A DNA stretch of 36,396 nt from Granulicella sp. S190 (GTDB taxonomy: Bacteria > Acidobacteriota > Terriglobia > Terriglobales > Acidobacteriaceae): assembly GCF_009766095.1 (NCBI RefSeq), contig NZ_LMUD01000007.1:50221-86616 (forward strand), given 5' to 3'. Both the position numbers and the translations under genes were made by a program. A model generated the notes under the pieces. That model did no database searches. It was given only the letters and a program-made list of their open reading frames with translations, and was not told the origin of the DNA. Positions 26,848-34,855 of the stretch are shown piece after piece; positions within the stretch are counted from its first letter, which is position 1, and each line of letters begins with the position of its first letter.

Positions 26848-28035
26848 ATGCAGGCTGCGCCACAGGGCAGGCTCCGCGAACTCGACTCGCTCCGTGGCCT
26901 CGCCGCGCTCGCAGTGGTCATCCATCACTTTGTCCTTATGTGGCCCGCATGGCTCGGCTCCATCTCTATCATTCAGTGGAAAGCCCTCCACATCACCATC
27001 CTCTATCCGCTCTACGCCGGTCACGAAGCCGTCATGCTCTTCTTCGTCCTCAGCGGCCTCGTCCTCGCCATCCCCTACATCCGAGGCCGCGGCCAGCCCT
27101 ATCCCATCTACCTCGGTCGCCGTATCCTGCGAATCTACGCGCCCTATCTCGTCGCGCTCGCTCTCTCCGTCCTCGGAGCCTCAATCTGGCACGGCACCCT
27201 CGCAGGCCACGGGAAGTGGACCTCAAGCTTCTGGTCTCAACCCGTCAGTCCGTCGCTCGTCCTTCAGCACATCGCCTTTCTCGGCGTCTATGACTGGCGG
27301 CAGTTCGACTTCGTCATCTGGTCCCTCATCGACGAGATGCGCATCTCCATCATCTTTCCAGTGCTTGCTCTGCTCGTTCTCCACCTTCGCATCCGTACCG
27401 CGATCCTTCTAGCTGGCGCCGTCTCCTTCATCGCCATCTACGTCGTCCGCTATCAACCCGAACTCGGCGCCACCGCCAGCATTATGATGACCGTCCACTA
27501 CGCGGCCTTCTTCGTCCTCGGCATCCTTCTGGCCATGCACCTCGAAGCCGCCTGCGCCCGCTTCCGCTCTCTCTCGGCAGCAGCCCGCACCGCGCTCGTG
27601 CTGCTCTCCTTCTGTCTCTACAACTTCAGCATCCCGCTGGCACGCCTCTACACCCGCATCCCGCTCGCCGCTGTCATGGCGGCAGAGTGGCTCGTAGCCG
27701 TAGCTGCCATAGGCTTCATTCTCACAGGGCTCAACTTGCCCATCGCGCGGCGCTTCCTTAACTCGTCGGTCCCGGCGTTCCTCGGTCGCATCTCTTACAG
27801 CCTCTACCTCACCCACGCGCCCATCCTTCTCGCCTTCACCTTCATCCTGCGCAACAGAATCTCCGCATGGGGGCAGTTTCCCCTCTACCTTGCCGCCACC
27901 ATCGGCTTCGCCTACGTCTTCTGCATCACCGTCGAAGAGCCCTTCATGCGGCAGGGAAGACGTCTAGGCAAGCGGGCGCCCTCACTTGCAGCCAGCCACC
28001 TACCCGCGAACCGCGGCCAGTCTCAGCTCACTTAA
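26848..28035 (+). CDS. Membrane acyltransferase, family 3 (OafA/YrhL-like)
   Basis: 395 residues, about ten transmembrane segments. The N-terminal signature RELDSLRGLAALAVVIHHFV (about 10-29) holds the conserved His pair of acyltransferase-3 proteins; LSGLVLAIPYIRGR, RRILRIYAPYLVAL and the late ISYSLYLTHAPILLAF are also typical. Such enzymes transfer acetyl or other acyl groups to sugars of polysaccharides or other surface molecules. The start lacks a clear Shine-Dalgarno but begins just before the conserved core. No glycosyltransferase is nearby, so the acceptor is unknown. The last eight bases overlap the end of the convergent NTF2-like gene. Confidence 0.88.
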   Translation: MQAAPQGRLRELDSLRGLAALAVVIHHFVLMWPAWLGSISIIQWKALHITILYPLYAGHEAVMLFFVLSGLVLAIPYIRGRGQPYPIYLGRRILRIYAPYLVALALSVLGASIWHGTLAGHGKWTSSFWSQPVSPSLVLQHIAFLGVYDWRQFDFVIWSLIDEMRISIIFPVLALLVLHLRIRTAILLAGAVSFIAIYVVRYQPELGATASIMMTVHYAAFFVLGILLAMHLEAACARFRSLSAAARTALVLLSFCLYNFSIPLARLYTRIPLAAVMAAEWLVAVAAIGFILTGLNLPIARRFLNSSVPAFLGRISYSLYLTHAPILLAFTFILRNRISAWGQFPLYLAATIGFAYVFCITVEEPFMRQGRRLGKRAPSLAASHLPANRGQSQLT

Positions 28036-28522
28036 TCGCCCCATGGTCGTAGCTGATCACCCGCGAGACCTTCCACGCGCCATCCTTGTACTGCCACAGG
28101 GTAATAAACTTCGCCTCACCCACCACCCCATGATCCTGCATCCCCGGATGATAAAACCGATGCACCCCCAGCTCTACCGCGCCATAACCCTTCAGCGGAT
28201 AAACCTCCAGCGACCCATCCACCAGCTTCCGCGTCACCTTCCCGCAGATGTTGTTCTTGATCGCATCCAGAAACACCTGCCTGCCCACCGCCAGCCCGGT
28301 CTTGTCGTGATAGAACTCCAGATCGTTCACCACCAGTGTGCCCAGCTTCTCGAGATCGCACGTGTTGTACGCATCGAACAGCTCTTTATCCAGCGTCGTA
28401 ATCGCCGCCGTCAACTGGGCCTGATCCTTGATGTCCTCCAGCGCCGGAACCTTCTGCGTCTCTGCGCGCATCATCGCGCCACTCACCAACACCATCGACA
28501 CCAAAGCCAGAATCTTCTTCAT
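28028..28522 (-). CDS. Exported NTF2-like (SnoaL/DUF4440-type) protein
   Basis: 164 residues from the ATG at 28522, chosen because GGGAGG is about seven bases upstream and a signal peptide follows (MKKILALVSMVLVSGAMMRA). The mature part has the cone-shaped NTF2 pattern: a first helix LTAAITTLDKELFDAYNTCD, then LEKLGTLVVNDLEFYHDKTG, and strands ending FITLWQYKDGAWKVSRVISY. Such proteins bind small ligands or act as isomerases; no catalytic residues are evident. It overlaps the acyltransferase gene end by eight bases. The frame extends upstream to 28609, overlapping the RsbQ-like gene, but that part looks non-coding. Confidence 0.85.
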   Translation of the reverse strand: MKKILALVSMVLVSGAMMRAETQKVPALEDIKDQAQLTAAITTLDKELFDAYNTCDLEKLGTLVVNDLEFYHDKTGLAVGRQVFLDAIKNNICGKVTRKLVDGSLEVYPLKGYGAVELGVHRFYHPGMQDHGVVGEAKFITLWQYKDGAWKVSRVISYDHGAIK

Positions 28523-28605
28523 GCGACTGCCTCCCGGTAGATCGAAACATCCGACTGTACGCACGCATCGGCCCGAAGGTTCGCAGTCACGGCAAAACGT
28601 CTTCT

Positions 28606-29397
28606 TCAAACGCTCAAAAATCGCTCGATCGACTTCACCACCACCGCAGGCGCACTCAGGTGCGGCAGATGCCCCGTCGCATTCAACATCACAAATCTGC
28701 TGTCAGCCACCGCGCGCTGAATGTACTCGCCCGCATTGACTCTTGCCATCGCATCGGCCTCGGTCTGCAAAATTAGCGTGCGTGTCTTCAGCTTTGGCAG
28801 CTCCCCACGATAGTCAGACAGAAACGTCACCCGCGCAAAATGCTGTGCGATGGCAGGATCGGTGCGCCCGAGACTCGCAGCAAACGCCGCCGCAACCTCC
28901 GGCTGGTCAGGATTGCCCGCCACCACCGGAGCCATCATCGTCGACCAGCCCTCGAAGTTATCGTCCATCATGTTCAGCAGAGCATCGATATCCTCACGCT
29001 CAAACCCGCCCTCATATCCTTCCTCGTTCAGGTAGCAGGCTGAAGGAGCAATCATCACCAGGTTCGCGAACAGCTCCGGCTCCATAATCGCCGCCAGCGC
29101 CCCGATCATCGCGCTCACCGAGTGCCCTACAAACGTCACCCTCTGCAGACCAAGCTCCGCGCAGATCTCCAATACGTCATGCGCATACCCGCGCAGCGAG
29201 CCATAGCGCACCGGATCGAACGCCGTGGCATCCGAGCGCCCCGCCCCTACATAGTCGAACAGAACAATCTTGTAGTCGCGTTCAAACGCGGGCGTCACCG
29301 CGTGCCACATGCTCTGGTCGCACCCGTAGCCATGCCCGAACATCAGCACGTTCTCTCCGTGGCCATGCACCGTTACATGATTTCGCTTCGATACCAT
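28606..29397 (-). CDS. Alpha/beta hydrolase, RsbQ-like
   Basis: 263 residues, very similar in pattern to Bacillus RsbQ, the hydrolase that works with the PAS phosphatase RsbP in the energy-stress branch of SigB control, and related to the KAI2/D14 receptors: RNHVTVHGHG, FGHGYGCDQSMWHAVTPAF, VLFDYVGAGRSD, nucleophile Ser in FVGHSVSAMIG (about 97), acid Asp in QTEADAMA, His in ATGHLPHLS. No signal peptide. No rsbP or sigma-factor gene lies beside it in this window, so the partner is elsewhere or the role differs. The gene ends 84 bases before the NTF2-like start on the same strand. Confidence 0.88.
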   Translation of the reverse strand: MVSKRNHVTVHGHGENVLMFGHGYGCDQSMWHAVTPAFERDYKIVLFDYVGAGRSDATAFDPVRYGSLRGYAHDVLEICAELGLQRVTFVGHSVSAMIGALAAIMEPELFANLVMIAPSACYLNEEGYEGGFEREDIDALLNMMDDNFEGWSTMMAPVVAGNPDQPEVAAAFAASLGRTDPAIAQHFARVTFLSDYRGELPKLKTRTLILQTEADAMARVNAGEYIQRAVADSRFVMLNATGHLPHLSAPAVVVKSIERFLSV

Positions 29398-29501
29398 CGT
29401 CGGCTGTTTCTCGGCAAGTCAGCTTTTCGTTAGATACAAAGTCTTTCCTGTGACGTCTCCACAGGAATCTGATGATGTGTGATTGCAATAACCTTAGCAC
29501 C

Positions 29502-30425
29502 TCAAGGCGCGCTGGTCGTCATCCCGATCGTCTTCATCCACTCGTCCACCAGGTCCGGCCATCCCGTCACCGGCAGCTTCGTCCGCCGCAGCCCATACCC
29601 ATGGCCGCCCTCGGCATACACATGCAGCTCCGTAGGAACGCCCACGCCCTTCAGCGCCAGAAAGTAAGCCGTCGCATTCTCCACATGCACCGTATCGTCC
29701 TCCGCCTGCACCAGAAACGTCGGCGGCGTCTCCTTCGTCACCGGAATATCCGGACTGAACTCCATCCCTTTCTCTGCGATCGCCAGATATCCCGGATAAA
29801 CCACGACAGCAAAGTCCGGTCTGCAACTCACCTCGTCCGCCGCATCCACCTTTGGGTACAGCCGCGTCGCATAGTGCGTACTCACCGCAGCCGCCAGGTG
29901 CGCGCCGGCAGAAAACCCCAGTGCCCCTATCCGCTTCGGGTCTACCTTCCAATCCGCCGCATGCGCCCGCACCAGCCCCACCGCTCTCTGTGCATCCTGC
30001 AACGCCGCCGCAGACTTCGGATAAGGCCCCGTCCTCGGCACCCGGTACTTCAGCAGAAAGCACGCCACTCCTCGCGCCGTCAGCCAGTCGCAAACCTCGG
30101 TCCCCTCCAGGTCCATCGCCAGAATGTTGTATCCGCCGCCGGGAAACACCACAACCCCGGCGCCGTTGCCTGCTCCCTTCGGCAGATACACCGTCAGCGT
30201 CGGCACCGAAACATTTCCCAGCCGAACCACCGGCCTCCCCGCAATCTTGTCACTCGCAGCCGTCGAAGTATCCGCCTCCGGACCAGTCGCCGTCACAGGC
30301 CCCGGAGCACCCTTCGCCCAAAGCGTAATCACCGCATGCTCCGGCCCCGCTGGCCAGCCACTCGACTGCGCCAATCCCATGTCACACCCCACCAACATCA
30401 TCCCAGCAACCAAAACTCGCCGCAT
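29502..30425 (-). CDS. Exported alpha/beta hydrolase (esterase-like)
   Basis: 307 residues from the ATG at 30425, which has GGAGGG eight bases upstream and a short signal sequence (MRRVLVAGMMLVGCDMGLAQ, cleavage near LAQ). The frame is open to 30524, but that part is repeat cluster C. Esterase features: oxyanion segment VVVFPGGGYNIL, nucleophile Ser in GFSAGAHLAAA, Asp in AEDDTVHVEN, His in EGGHGYGLR. The layout matches acetyl-xylan esterase/BD-FAE-like hydrolases of plant-polymer degraders, which remove acyl groups from sugars. Substrate is not shown. A Cys at the signal end (VGCDMG) could alternatively make it a lipoprotein. Confidence 0.85.
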   Translation of the reverse strand: MRRVLVAGMMLVGCDMGLAQSSGWPAGPEHAVITLWAKGAPGPVTATGPEADTSTAASDKIAGRPVVRLGNVSVPTLTVYLPKGAGNGAGVVVFPGGGYNILAMDLEGTEVCDWLTARGVACFLLKYRVPRTGPYPKSAAALQDAQRAVGLVRAHAADWKVDPKRIGALGFSAGAHLAAAVSTHYATRLYPKVDAADEVSCRPDFAVVVYPGYLAIAEKGMEFSPDIPVTKETPPTFLVQAEDDTVHVENATAYFLALKGVGVPTELHVYAEGGHGYGLRRTKLPVTGWPDLVDEWMKTIGMTTSAP

Positions 30426-30484
30426 CCGCAAACCCTCCAACACACAGCAGCCATCATCGCCGTACATCCCGATCTCACGCAAGC

Positions 30485-30556
30485 CGCCGTTGCTGTTGCC
30501 GTTGCATGTCCTTTTGGTTGTCATCCCGCAGGGATCTGCAGTTGCCGTTGCCTCTT
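30485..30556 (+). repeat. Intergenic repeat cluster C: single hairpin module with hexamer flanks
   Basis: One module GTCATCCCGCAGGGATCTGC at 30520-30539, preceded by GCCGTTGCTGTTGCCGTTGC and ATGTCCTTTTGGTT and followed by AGTTGCCGTTGCC. Same family as clusters A, B and D. It ends two bases before the 3' end of the next gene, so it sits between two minus-strand genes. Confidence 0.82.
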
Positions 30557-30557
30557 C

Positions 30558-31106
30558 TCAATTCTTCGGTTTGGACAAGTCAAGAGTCGTCAACTCAGAG
30601 TTCCCAAATAGCGACCACCCATCTTTATCCTCGGCCATCACAACATACGGAAAGCGTCGGAAGACGGCAGCAATCACCTCTTCGGACTGCTCTCGATTCA
30701 ATCCGGCCATCAGGCAGGTGGCATTCCATCGCCCGGTTCTTGCATACAGTCCGCTGAGTTCATCTTCCCCACCCTGCCGAAAGTCCAGCCCGCTTATATC
30801 AATCCAGCGAAACTGAACGGAAGCGTCGGTCCAACCTCCCCGATTGCCGTTAGCCTCAATGTGGGTGTCAGTAATCCGCAGCTCTCCATCTTGACTTCGG
30901 AACAGCACCCACACAGCTGAACCAAATATGAATAAAGCAATGACAGACGAGATCCAATGTCTCTCTCTCCATACAAAGTACATAAATATAGCAAACGCGA
31001 GTGGCATCAGTAGATCGACGGTACGTCTTATCCCTGTGGCTTTGATCAGCAGCACATCGCCCTGTTGGATAACTTCGATCTGCTTCTCTGGTCCTAGCCA
31101 GTTCAT
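30558..31106 (-). CDS. Hypothetical membrane protein
   Basis: 182 residues with two transmembrane segments at about 30-46 and 50-68, a short N-terminal cytoplasmic part (EVIQQGDVLLIKATGIRRTV) and a soluble C-terminal part of about 110 residues with alternating strands (LRITDTHIEANGNRGG, ASVQFRWIDISGLDFRQ) resembling PH-like domains of small bacterial membrane proteins. I cannot name a family. It is followed by repeat cluster C. Divergent from pheT with 83 bases between. Confidence 0.7.
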   Translation of the reverse strand: MNWLGPEKQIEVIQQGDVLLIKATGIRRTVDLLMPLAFAIFMYFVWRERHWISSVIALFIFGSAVWVLFRSQDGELRITDTHIEANGNRGGWTDASVQFRWIDISGLDFRQGGEDELSGLYARTGRWNATCLMAGLNREQSEEVIAAVFRRFPYVVMAEDKDGWSLFGNSELTTLDLSKPKN

Positions 31107-31189
31107 GACAAAAGTTTAGTCTTCACCCGCGCTCACTTCACTTCTTTCTCTCGAAACATCGGCAACATTTAGACTAATAACCGTCCATC

Positions 31190-33427
31190 ATGAACATCAT
31201 CACACCATGGCTCCGCTCCTACGTCCCCAACATCCCGGTCGATGATCACCAGCTCGCCGAAGACCTCACCCTCCGCGGCATCGCCGTAGAAGGCATTCAC
31301 TCCCTCGCTCCAAACAGCGGCCACCTCTTCGAGATGGACATCACCACCAACCGCGTCGACGCCATGAATCACTACGGCATCGCCCGCGAAGCCGCCACCA
31401 TCTACAACCTGCCGCTCGCCCCCTTCAACATCAAACTCCCGATCGGCACCCTCGTCGACGAGCCTTTCTCCGTCACCATCGCCCCCGAAGCCAAAGGCCT
31501 CTGCGGCCGCTTCACCGTGCAGGTCATTCGCAACGTCACCATCGCGCCCAGCGCAGGCGAAGTCAAAACTTACTTTGAAGCACTCAACCAGAAACTGATC
31601 TCCAACGCCGTCGACGCCTCCAACTTCGTCCTCCTCGGCATGGGCCATCCCACCCACGCCTTCGACCTCGACAAGATCGAAGGCGGCATCCTCGTCCGCC
31701 TCGCCCACAAAGGAGAAAAGTTAAAACTCCTCGACGGCACCGAGCGCACCCTCGAAGCCGACGACCTCGTCGTAGCCGACCACAAAAAAGCCCTCGCCCT
31801 CGCCGGAGTCATGGGCGGCTGGGACTCCATGATCACCCCCGAAACCAAAAACATCCTCATCGAAGCAGCATGGTTCGATCAGGCCAGCGTCCGCCGCTCC
31901 TCCCGCCGCCACGGCCTCCACACCGACGCATCCCACCGCTTCGAGCGCGGCGCCGACTTCAACGCCGCCCCCATCGCCAACGCCCTCGTCGCCCAGCTCA
32001 TCCTCCAGCACGGAGGCGCCGAAGGCCAGCTGAACGGAAAACTCGAAGGCGAACTCATCGACCTCATCGATCCCGAAGTCGCCGCCCGTACCGCCACGCG
32101 CCCGCCCATCGACCTCTCCGTCAAACAGGTTCAGCGCCACCTCGGCACCACCCTCACGCCCGAAGGAATCACCTCCGAGATCGTCGCCCAGTACCTCACC
32201 TCCCTCGGCTGCGAGCTCCTCCTCCACGGACTCCGTGACGATCTAGCCGTCTACTCCACCAGGCTCCCCTCGTGGCGTCTCGACCTCGAGCGCGAGATCG
32301 ACCTCATCGAAGAGGTCGCTCGCGTCTACGGCTACAACCGCTTCGCCAACACCCTACCCGCGCCCGGTGTCGTCATCGCGCAACCCACGCAAGCAAAAGA
32401 AGCAGCAGTCCGCACGCGTCTCCTCGCCCTCGGCTTCAGCGAAGCCGTCTCCAGCACCTTCGCCGGCCAGTCCGACGCCGACCTCTTCTACCAACCCGCA
32501 AATCTGGGTGCCCCATATCTCGATTCTGAGATGTGGGCATCGTCCGAACGACGACCGCACTCCTCCAGCCCACAGGCAACCGTCCCCATGGAGAACCCCC
32601 TATCCGAAGAGGCCTCCCTCCTGCGCCCCTCGCTCATCCCCGGCATGGTCACCATGCTCGCCCACAACCTCAACCGCGACGTGAAAGAAGTTCGCCTCTT
32701 CGAGCAGGGCCAGATCTTCACCGGCACCATCCCCGCCGACAGCACCTTCATCTCCGAGGTCCACGAGACCGCGCAGCTCTCCCTCGGCCTCACCACGGCC
32801 TCACCCCAACCCACAGCCCCGCTGCAAATCGCAGCCGACGCTCCTTTCTTCGAACTTAAGGGCGTCATCGAATCCCTCCTCTCGCTCTTCACCCTGCCCG
32901 GCGGCCCCCACGCAGCCATCTTCACGCCAGAAGTCCCCGCATGGCTGCAGCCCGGCCGCAGCGCGACAGCGCTGTTAAACAACCGCCCCATCGCCTACTT
33001 CGGCGAACTCATCCACACGCAAAAAGAGACACGTAAGCTTCGCCAGCCCCTCTACCTCGCCCAGATCGATCTCGCAGCCCTCTACAATCTCCCCCTCAAA
33101 AAAGTCACTGCCCACGATCTCTCTCGCTACCAGGCCGTTGAGCGCGACTTCTCCTTCGTCTTCGCCGACACGGTCCAATGGCAGGCCGTCTCCGCCGCCA
33201 TCCACGCGCTGGCAATCCCCGAGCTGCAAAGCCTCAAGCCCATCGAGGTCTGGCGCGACGCCAAGAAGTACCCCGGCGTCTACTCGCTCCTCCTCCGCAC
33301 CGTCTTCCAATCCAACGACCGCACTCTCCGCGAAGACGAGCTCACCGACTTCTGGACCCGCATCATCGCTGCCCTCACCGCTCTAGGCGGCACCATCCGC
33401 GACGGCGCGAACGAAACCTCAAAATGA
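31190..33427 (+). CDS. pheT: Phenylalanyl-tRNA synthetase beta subunit lacking the OB domain
   Basis: 745 residues. Present: N-terminal B1 part (MNIITPWLRSYVPNIP), B3/4 editing domain (NFVLLGMGHPTHAFDLDKIEGG), B5 (RRHGLHTDASHRFERG, LPSWRLDLEREIDLIEEVAR), the core-like B6/B7 region (ENPLSEEASLLRPSLIPGMV) and the C-terminal anticodon-binding FDX-ACB domain (YQAVERDFSFVFAD). Missing: the EMAP-type tRNA-binding OB fold that in E. coli occupies about residues 40-150; here GIAVEGIHSL passes to FEMDITTNRVDAMNHYGIAR within about ten residues. Residues about 438-464 are an extra segment coded by a palindromic DNA element. It is separate from pheS, which is unusual. TAATAA (31173-31178) may be a -10 close to the ATG. 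Confidence 0.96.
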   Translation: MNIITPWLRSYVPNIPVDDHQLAEDLTLRGIAVEGIHSLAPNSGHLFEMDITTNRVDAMNHYGIAREAATIYNLPLAPFNIKLPIGTLVDEPFSVTIAPEAKGLCGRFTVQVIRNVTIAPSAGEVKTYFEALNQKLISNAVDASNFVLLGMGHPTHAFDLDKIEGGILVRLAHKGEKLKLLDGTERTLEADDLVVADHKKALALAGVMGGWDSMITPETKNILIEAAWFDQASVRRSSRRHGLHTDASHRFERGADFNAAPIANALVAQLILQHGGAEGQLNGKLEGELIDLIDPEVAARTATRPPIDLSVKQVQRHLGTTLTPEGITSEIVAQYLTSLGCELLLHGLRDDLAVYSTRLPSWRLDLEREIDLIEEVARVYGYNRFANTLPAPGVVIAQPTQAKEAAVRTRLLALGFSEAVSSTFAGQSDADLFYQPANLGAPYLDSEMWASSERRPHSSSPQATVPMENPLSEEASLLRPSLIPGMVTMLAHNLNRDVKEVRLFEQGQIFTGTIPADSTFISEVHETAQLSLGLTTASPQPTAPLQIAADAPFFELKGVIESLLSLFTLPGGPHAAIFTPEVPAWLQPGRSATALLNNRPIAYFGELIHTQKETRKLRQPLYLAQIDLAALYNLPLKKVTAHDLSRYQAVERDFSFVFADTVQWQAVSAAIHALAIPELQSLKPIEVWRDAKKYPGVYSLLLRTVFQSNDRTLREDELTDFWTRIIAALTALGGTIRDGANETSK
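32507..32554 (+). repeat. Palindromic element inside pheT
   Basis: Left arm GGTGCCCCATATCTC (32507-32521), loop GATTCT, right arm GAGATGTGGGCATC (32528-32541) make a hairpin of 14 pairs with one bulge and two G-T pairs. A second small hairpin TCGTC-CGAAC-GACGA follows (32540-32554). The frame stays open through it. The encoded residues (LGAPYLDSEMWASSERRPHS) have no match in E. coli PheT, where this loop is short. This suggests a mobile palindrome inserted in frame. Confidence 0.65.
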
Positions 33428-33469
33428 TTGTTGCCGAAAGTACACTCTAGGCCGAGAGAGGATGACGGT

Positions 33470-33793
33470 ATGAAGAACCAAAACTTCACTATGTGGAGAC
33501 GCTGGATCGGAGTTGTGTGTGCGGTGCTGGGACTTCTCCTGTTCGTTGCTGCTCTTCTCACCTATCTGCGATACGCCTCAGACCTCGCCAATCTGCACGT
33601 AGAAGAACGGCTTCAGTATGCGCGGGCATTGAGTTTGCTCTGGAGCGTCACTTTTCGTGGCTCTTTGGCCCTGCTTGTCGTTTCGCTATTCGGATCGGGC
33701 TGGAGTCGCTGGATTGGCCTAGCTGCCAATGCCGGAGCATTCCTCTGCGCTATGATGACATTAGGCGCAATGTGTGGGCCATTCGGATGTTAG
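33470..33793 (+). CDS. Small membrane protein
   Basis: 107 residues from the ATG at 33470, which has GAGAGAGGA about seven bases upstream; the frame also opens earlier at 33428, overlapping the region just after pheT, but that start lacks support. Three hydrophobic segments: about 10-32, 57-78 and 82-102. No family recognised. It may be cotranscribed with pheT (43 bases apart). Confidence 0.65.
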   Translation: MKNQNFTMWRRWIGVVCAVLGLLLFVAALLTYLRYASDLANLHVEERLQYARALSLLWSVTFRGSLALLVVSLFGSGWSRWIGLAANAGAFLCAMMTLGAMCGPFGC

Positions 33794-34105
33794 TGACATA
33801 GGGACATGACAATTGAGCCAGCCAAGTAAAGCCAAGTAAGTTGTCACCAAAAATAAACTTCAAAACTCTGTCACATTTTTCCTTACTAAAAACACGCGGC
33901 GAAACACCACGCTCCCACCATCAACCCACCACACCCACACCACAAAACCACCACAACAAAACCCCGCAAAATCGCAAAACCCCAAGAAAAACCACCTCTC
34001 CACCACAACCGCAAATTATTCCACAACAAACTCGCACCCAGATAGATTCCACCCCACGTTTCCCTCAGCAAAATCCACCTCTCCGCCGTCTATACTGAAT
34101 TCAAT
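33794..34105 (+). other. Gene-free stretch with a strand-biased A/C-rich tract
   Basis: No gene or RNA can be supported here. From about 33887 to 34080 the plus strand is nearly all A and C with very few G or T (for example CCACACCCACACCACAAAAC and CCACCTCTCCACCACAACCG). RNA from this strand would be almost unfolded. It lies upstream of the cell-division genes. Confidence 0.6.
34091..34096 (+). promoter_or_regulatory. -10 element of the zapB-like/zapA operon
   Basis: TATACT ends nine bases before the ATG at 34106, so transcription should start within about two to three bases of the start codon. No Shine-Dalgarno lies between. I see no good -35 element 16-18 bases upstream, so strength is uncertain. 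Confidence 0.45.
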
Positions 34106-34375
34106 ATGAGTTCTTCCACCGTAAGCTCCACCATCAGTGTCGATGAGTTCCAGGCCCTCGAACAAAAAGTCCTACGCGCCGTCGAGATCGTCAAGCGCGA
34201 GCGCGAAGCCCGCGCCACAGCAGAAGCCGAAGTGGCCTCCCTCCGCGCCCAGCTAGCCGAGTCGCAAAGCCTCTCCACCATGGTCGAATCCGAACTCACC
34301 ACCCTCACCAAAGAGCGCGAAGCCGTCCGCCAGCGCGTCGAAAAGATGCTCCAGCAGATGGACGAACTCCTCTAA
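34106..34375 (+). CDS. ZapB-like coiled-coil protein
   Basis: 89 residues, almost all one coiled coil: heptad-like runs LEQKVLRAVEIVKREREARA, AEAEVASLRAQLAESQSLST and EREAVRQRVEKMLQQMDELL. No membrane segment or signal. Length and position directly before zapA suggest a ZapB-type partner of the FtsZ ring, but coiled-coil similarity alone is weak evidence. It is probably translated from a leaderless transcript and sits 21 bases before zapA, with which it should be cotranscribed. Confidence 0.7.
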   Translation: MSSSTVSSTISVDEFQALEQKVLRAVEIVKREREARATAEAEVASLRAQLAESQSLSTMVESELTTLTKEREAVRQRVEKMLQQMDELL

Positions 34376-34396
34376 CCCAACCGCCAAGGAGACCCG

Positions 34397-34756
34397 ATGG
34401 ACCGAACTCTCGAAGCCCCGCAAGCTCCTGCCGAGCCCGTGCAGAATCAGTCCATCGCCGTTGAAATCTACGATCAGATCTACCACCTCCGCGGAACCGA
34501 CACCGCCTACATCGAGCGCCTCGCTGCCATCGTCGATGCCAAGATGCGCGCCGTCTCCGCCCACGGCAATACCGTCGACTCCCTGCGCGTCGCCGTCCTC
34601 GCCGCCCTCAACATCGCCGATGAACTCTGCAGCGCCCGCGACAACAACGACAACCTCGCCGGCAGCCTGCAGAACTCGCAGCAATCCCTCCGTTCGCGCG
34701 CCGGCAACCTCGCCCACATGCTCGACGAGGTCCTCGAAGACCGCAAAGTCGGCTAG
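34397..34756 (+). CDS. zapA: Cell division protein ZapA
   Basis: 119 residues. After a short Pro-rich tail (to about residue 20) comes the ZapA pattern: SIAVEIYDQIYHLRGTDTAY, IERLAAIVDAKMRAVSAHGN, TVDSLRVAVLAALNIADELC, then a C-terminal coiled coil. ZapA cross-links FtsZ filaments at midcell. AAGGAG lies six bases before the ATG. In many bacteria the 6S RNA gene follows zapA; a 6S-like RNA lies downstream here, with one gene between. Confidence 0.9.
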   Translation: MDRTLEAPQAPAEPVQNQSIAVEIYDQIYHLRGTDTAYIERLAAIVDAKMRAVSAHGNTVDSLRVAVLAALNIADELCSARDNNDNLAGSLQNSQQSLRSRAGNLAHMLDEVLEDRKVG

Positions 34757-34813
34757 CGTGGCCCCTGCCTGCTTCACAGATTCTGCTTGAATTTACGAAC
34801 CTCCGCTGCAATG

Positions 34814-34855
34814 ATCGACAGGCGCCTTTTCATCATCGTCCCGGAGCCTGTCGAT
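34814..34855 (+). promoter_or_regulatory. Perfect inverted repeat covering the thioredoxin gene start
   Basis: ATCGACAGGC (34814-34823) and GCCTGTCGAT (34846-34855) are perfect 10-bp arms with a 22-base loop that holds the GGAG ribosome site (34843-34846). The start codon at 34854 lies partly in the right arm. If transcribed whole, the RNA hairpin would hide the start. Alternatively it is a DNA operator, because a possible promoter (TTGAAT 34787-34792, 17 bases, AATGAT 34810-34815) overlaps its left arm. Confidence 0.6.
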
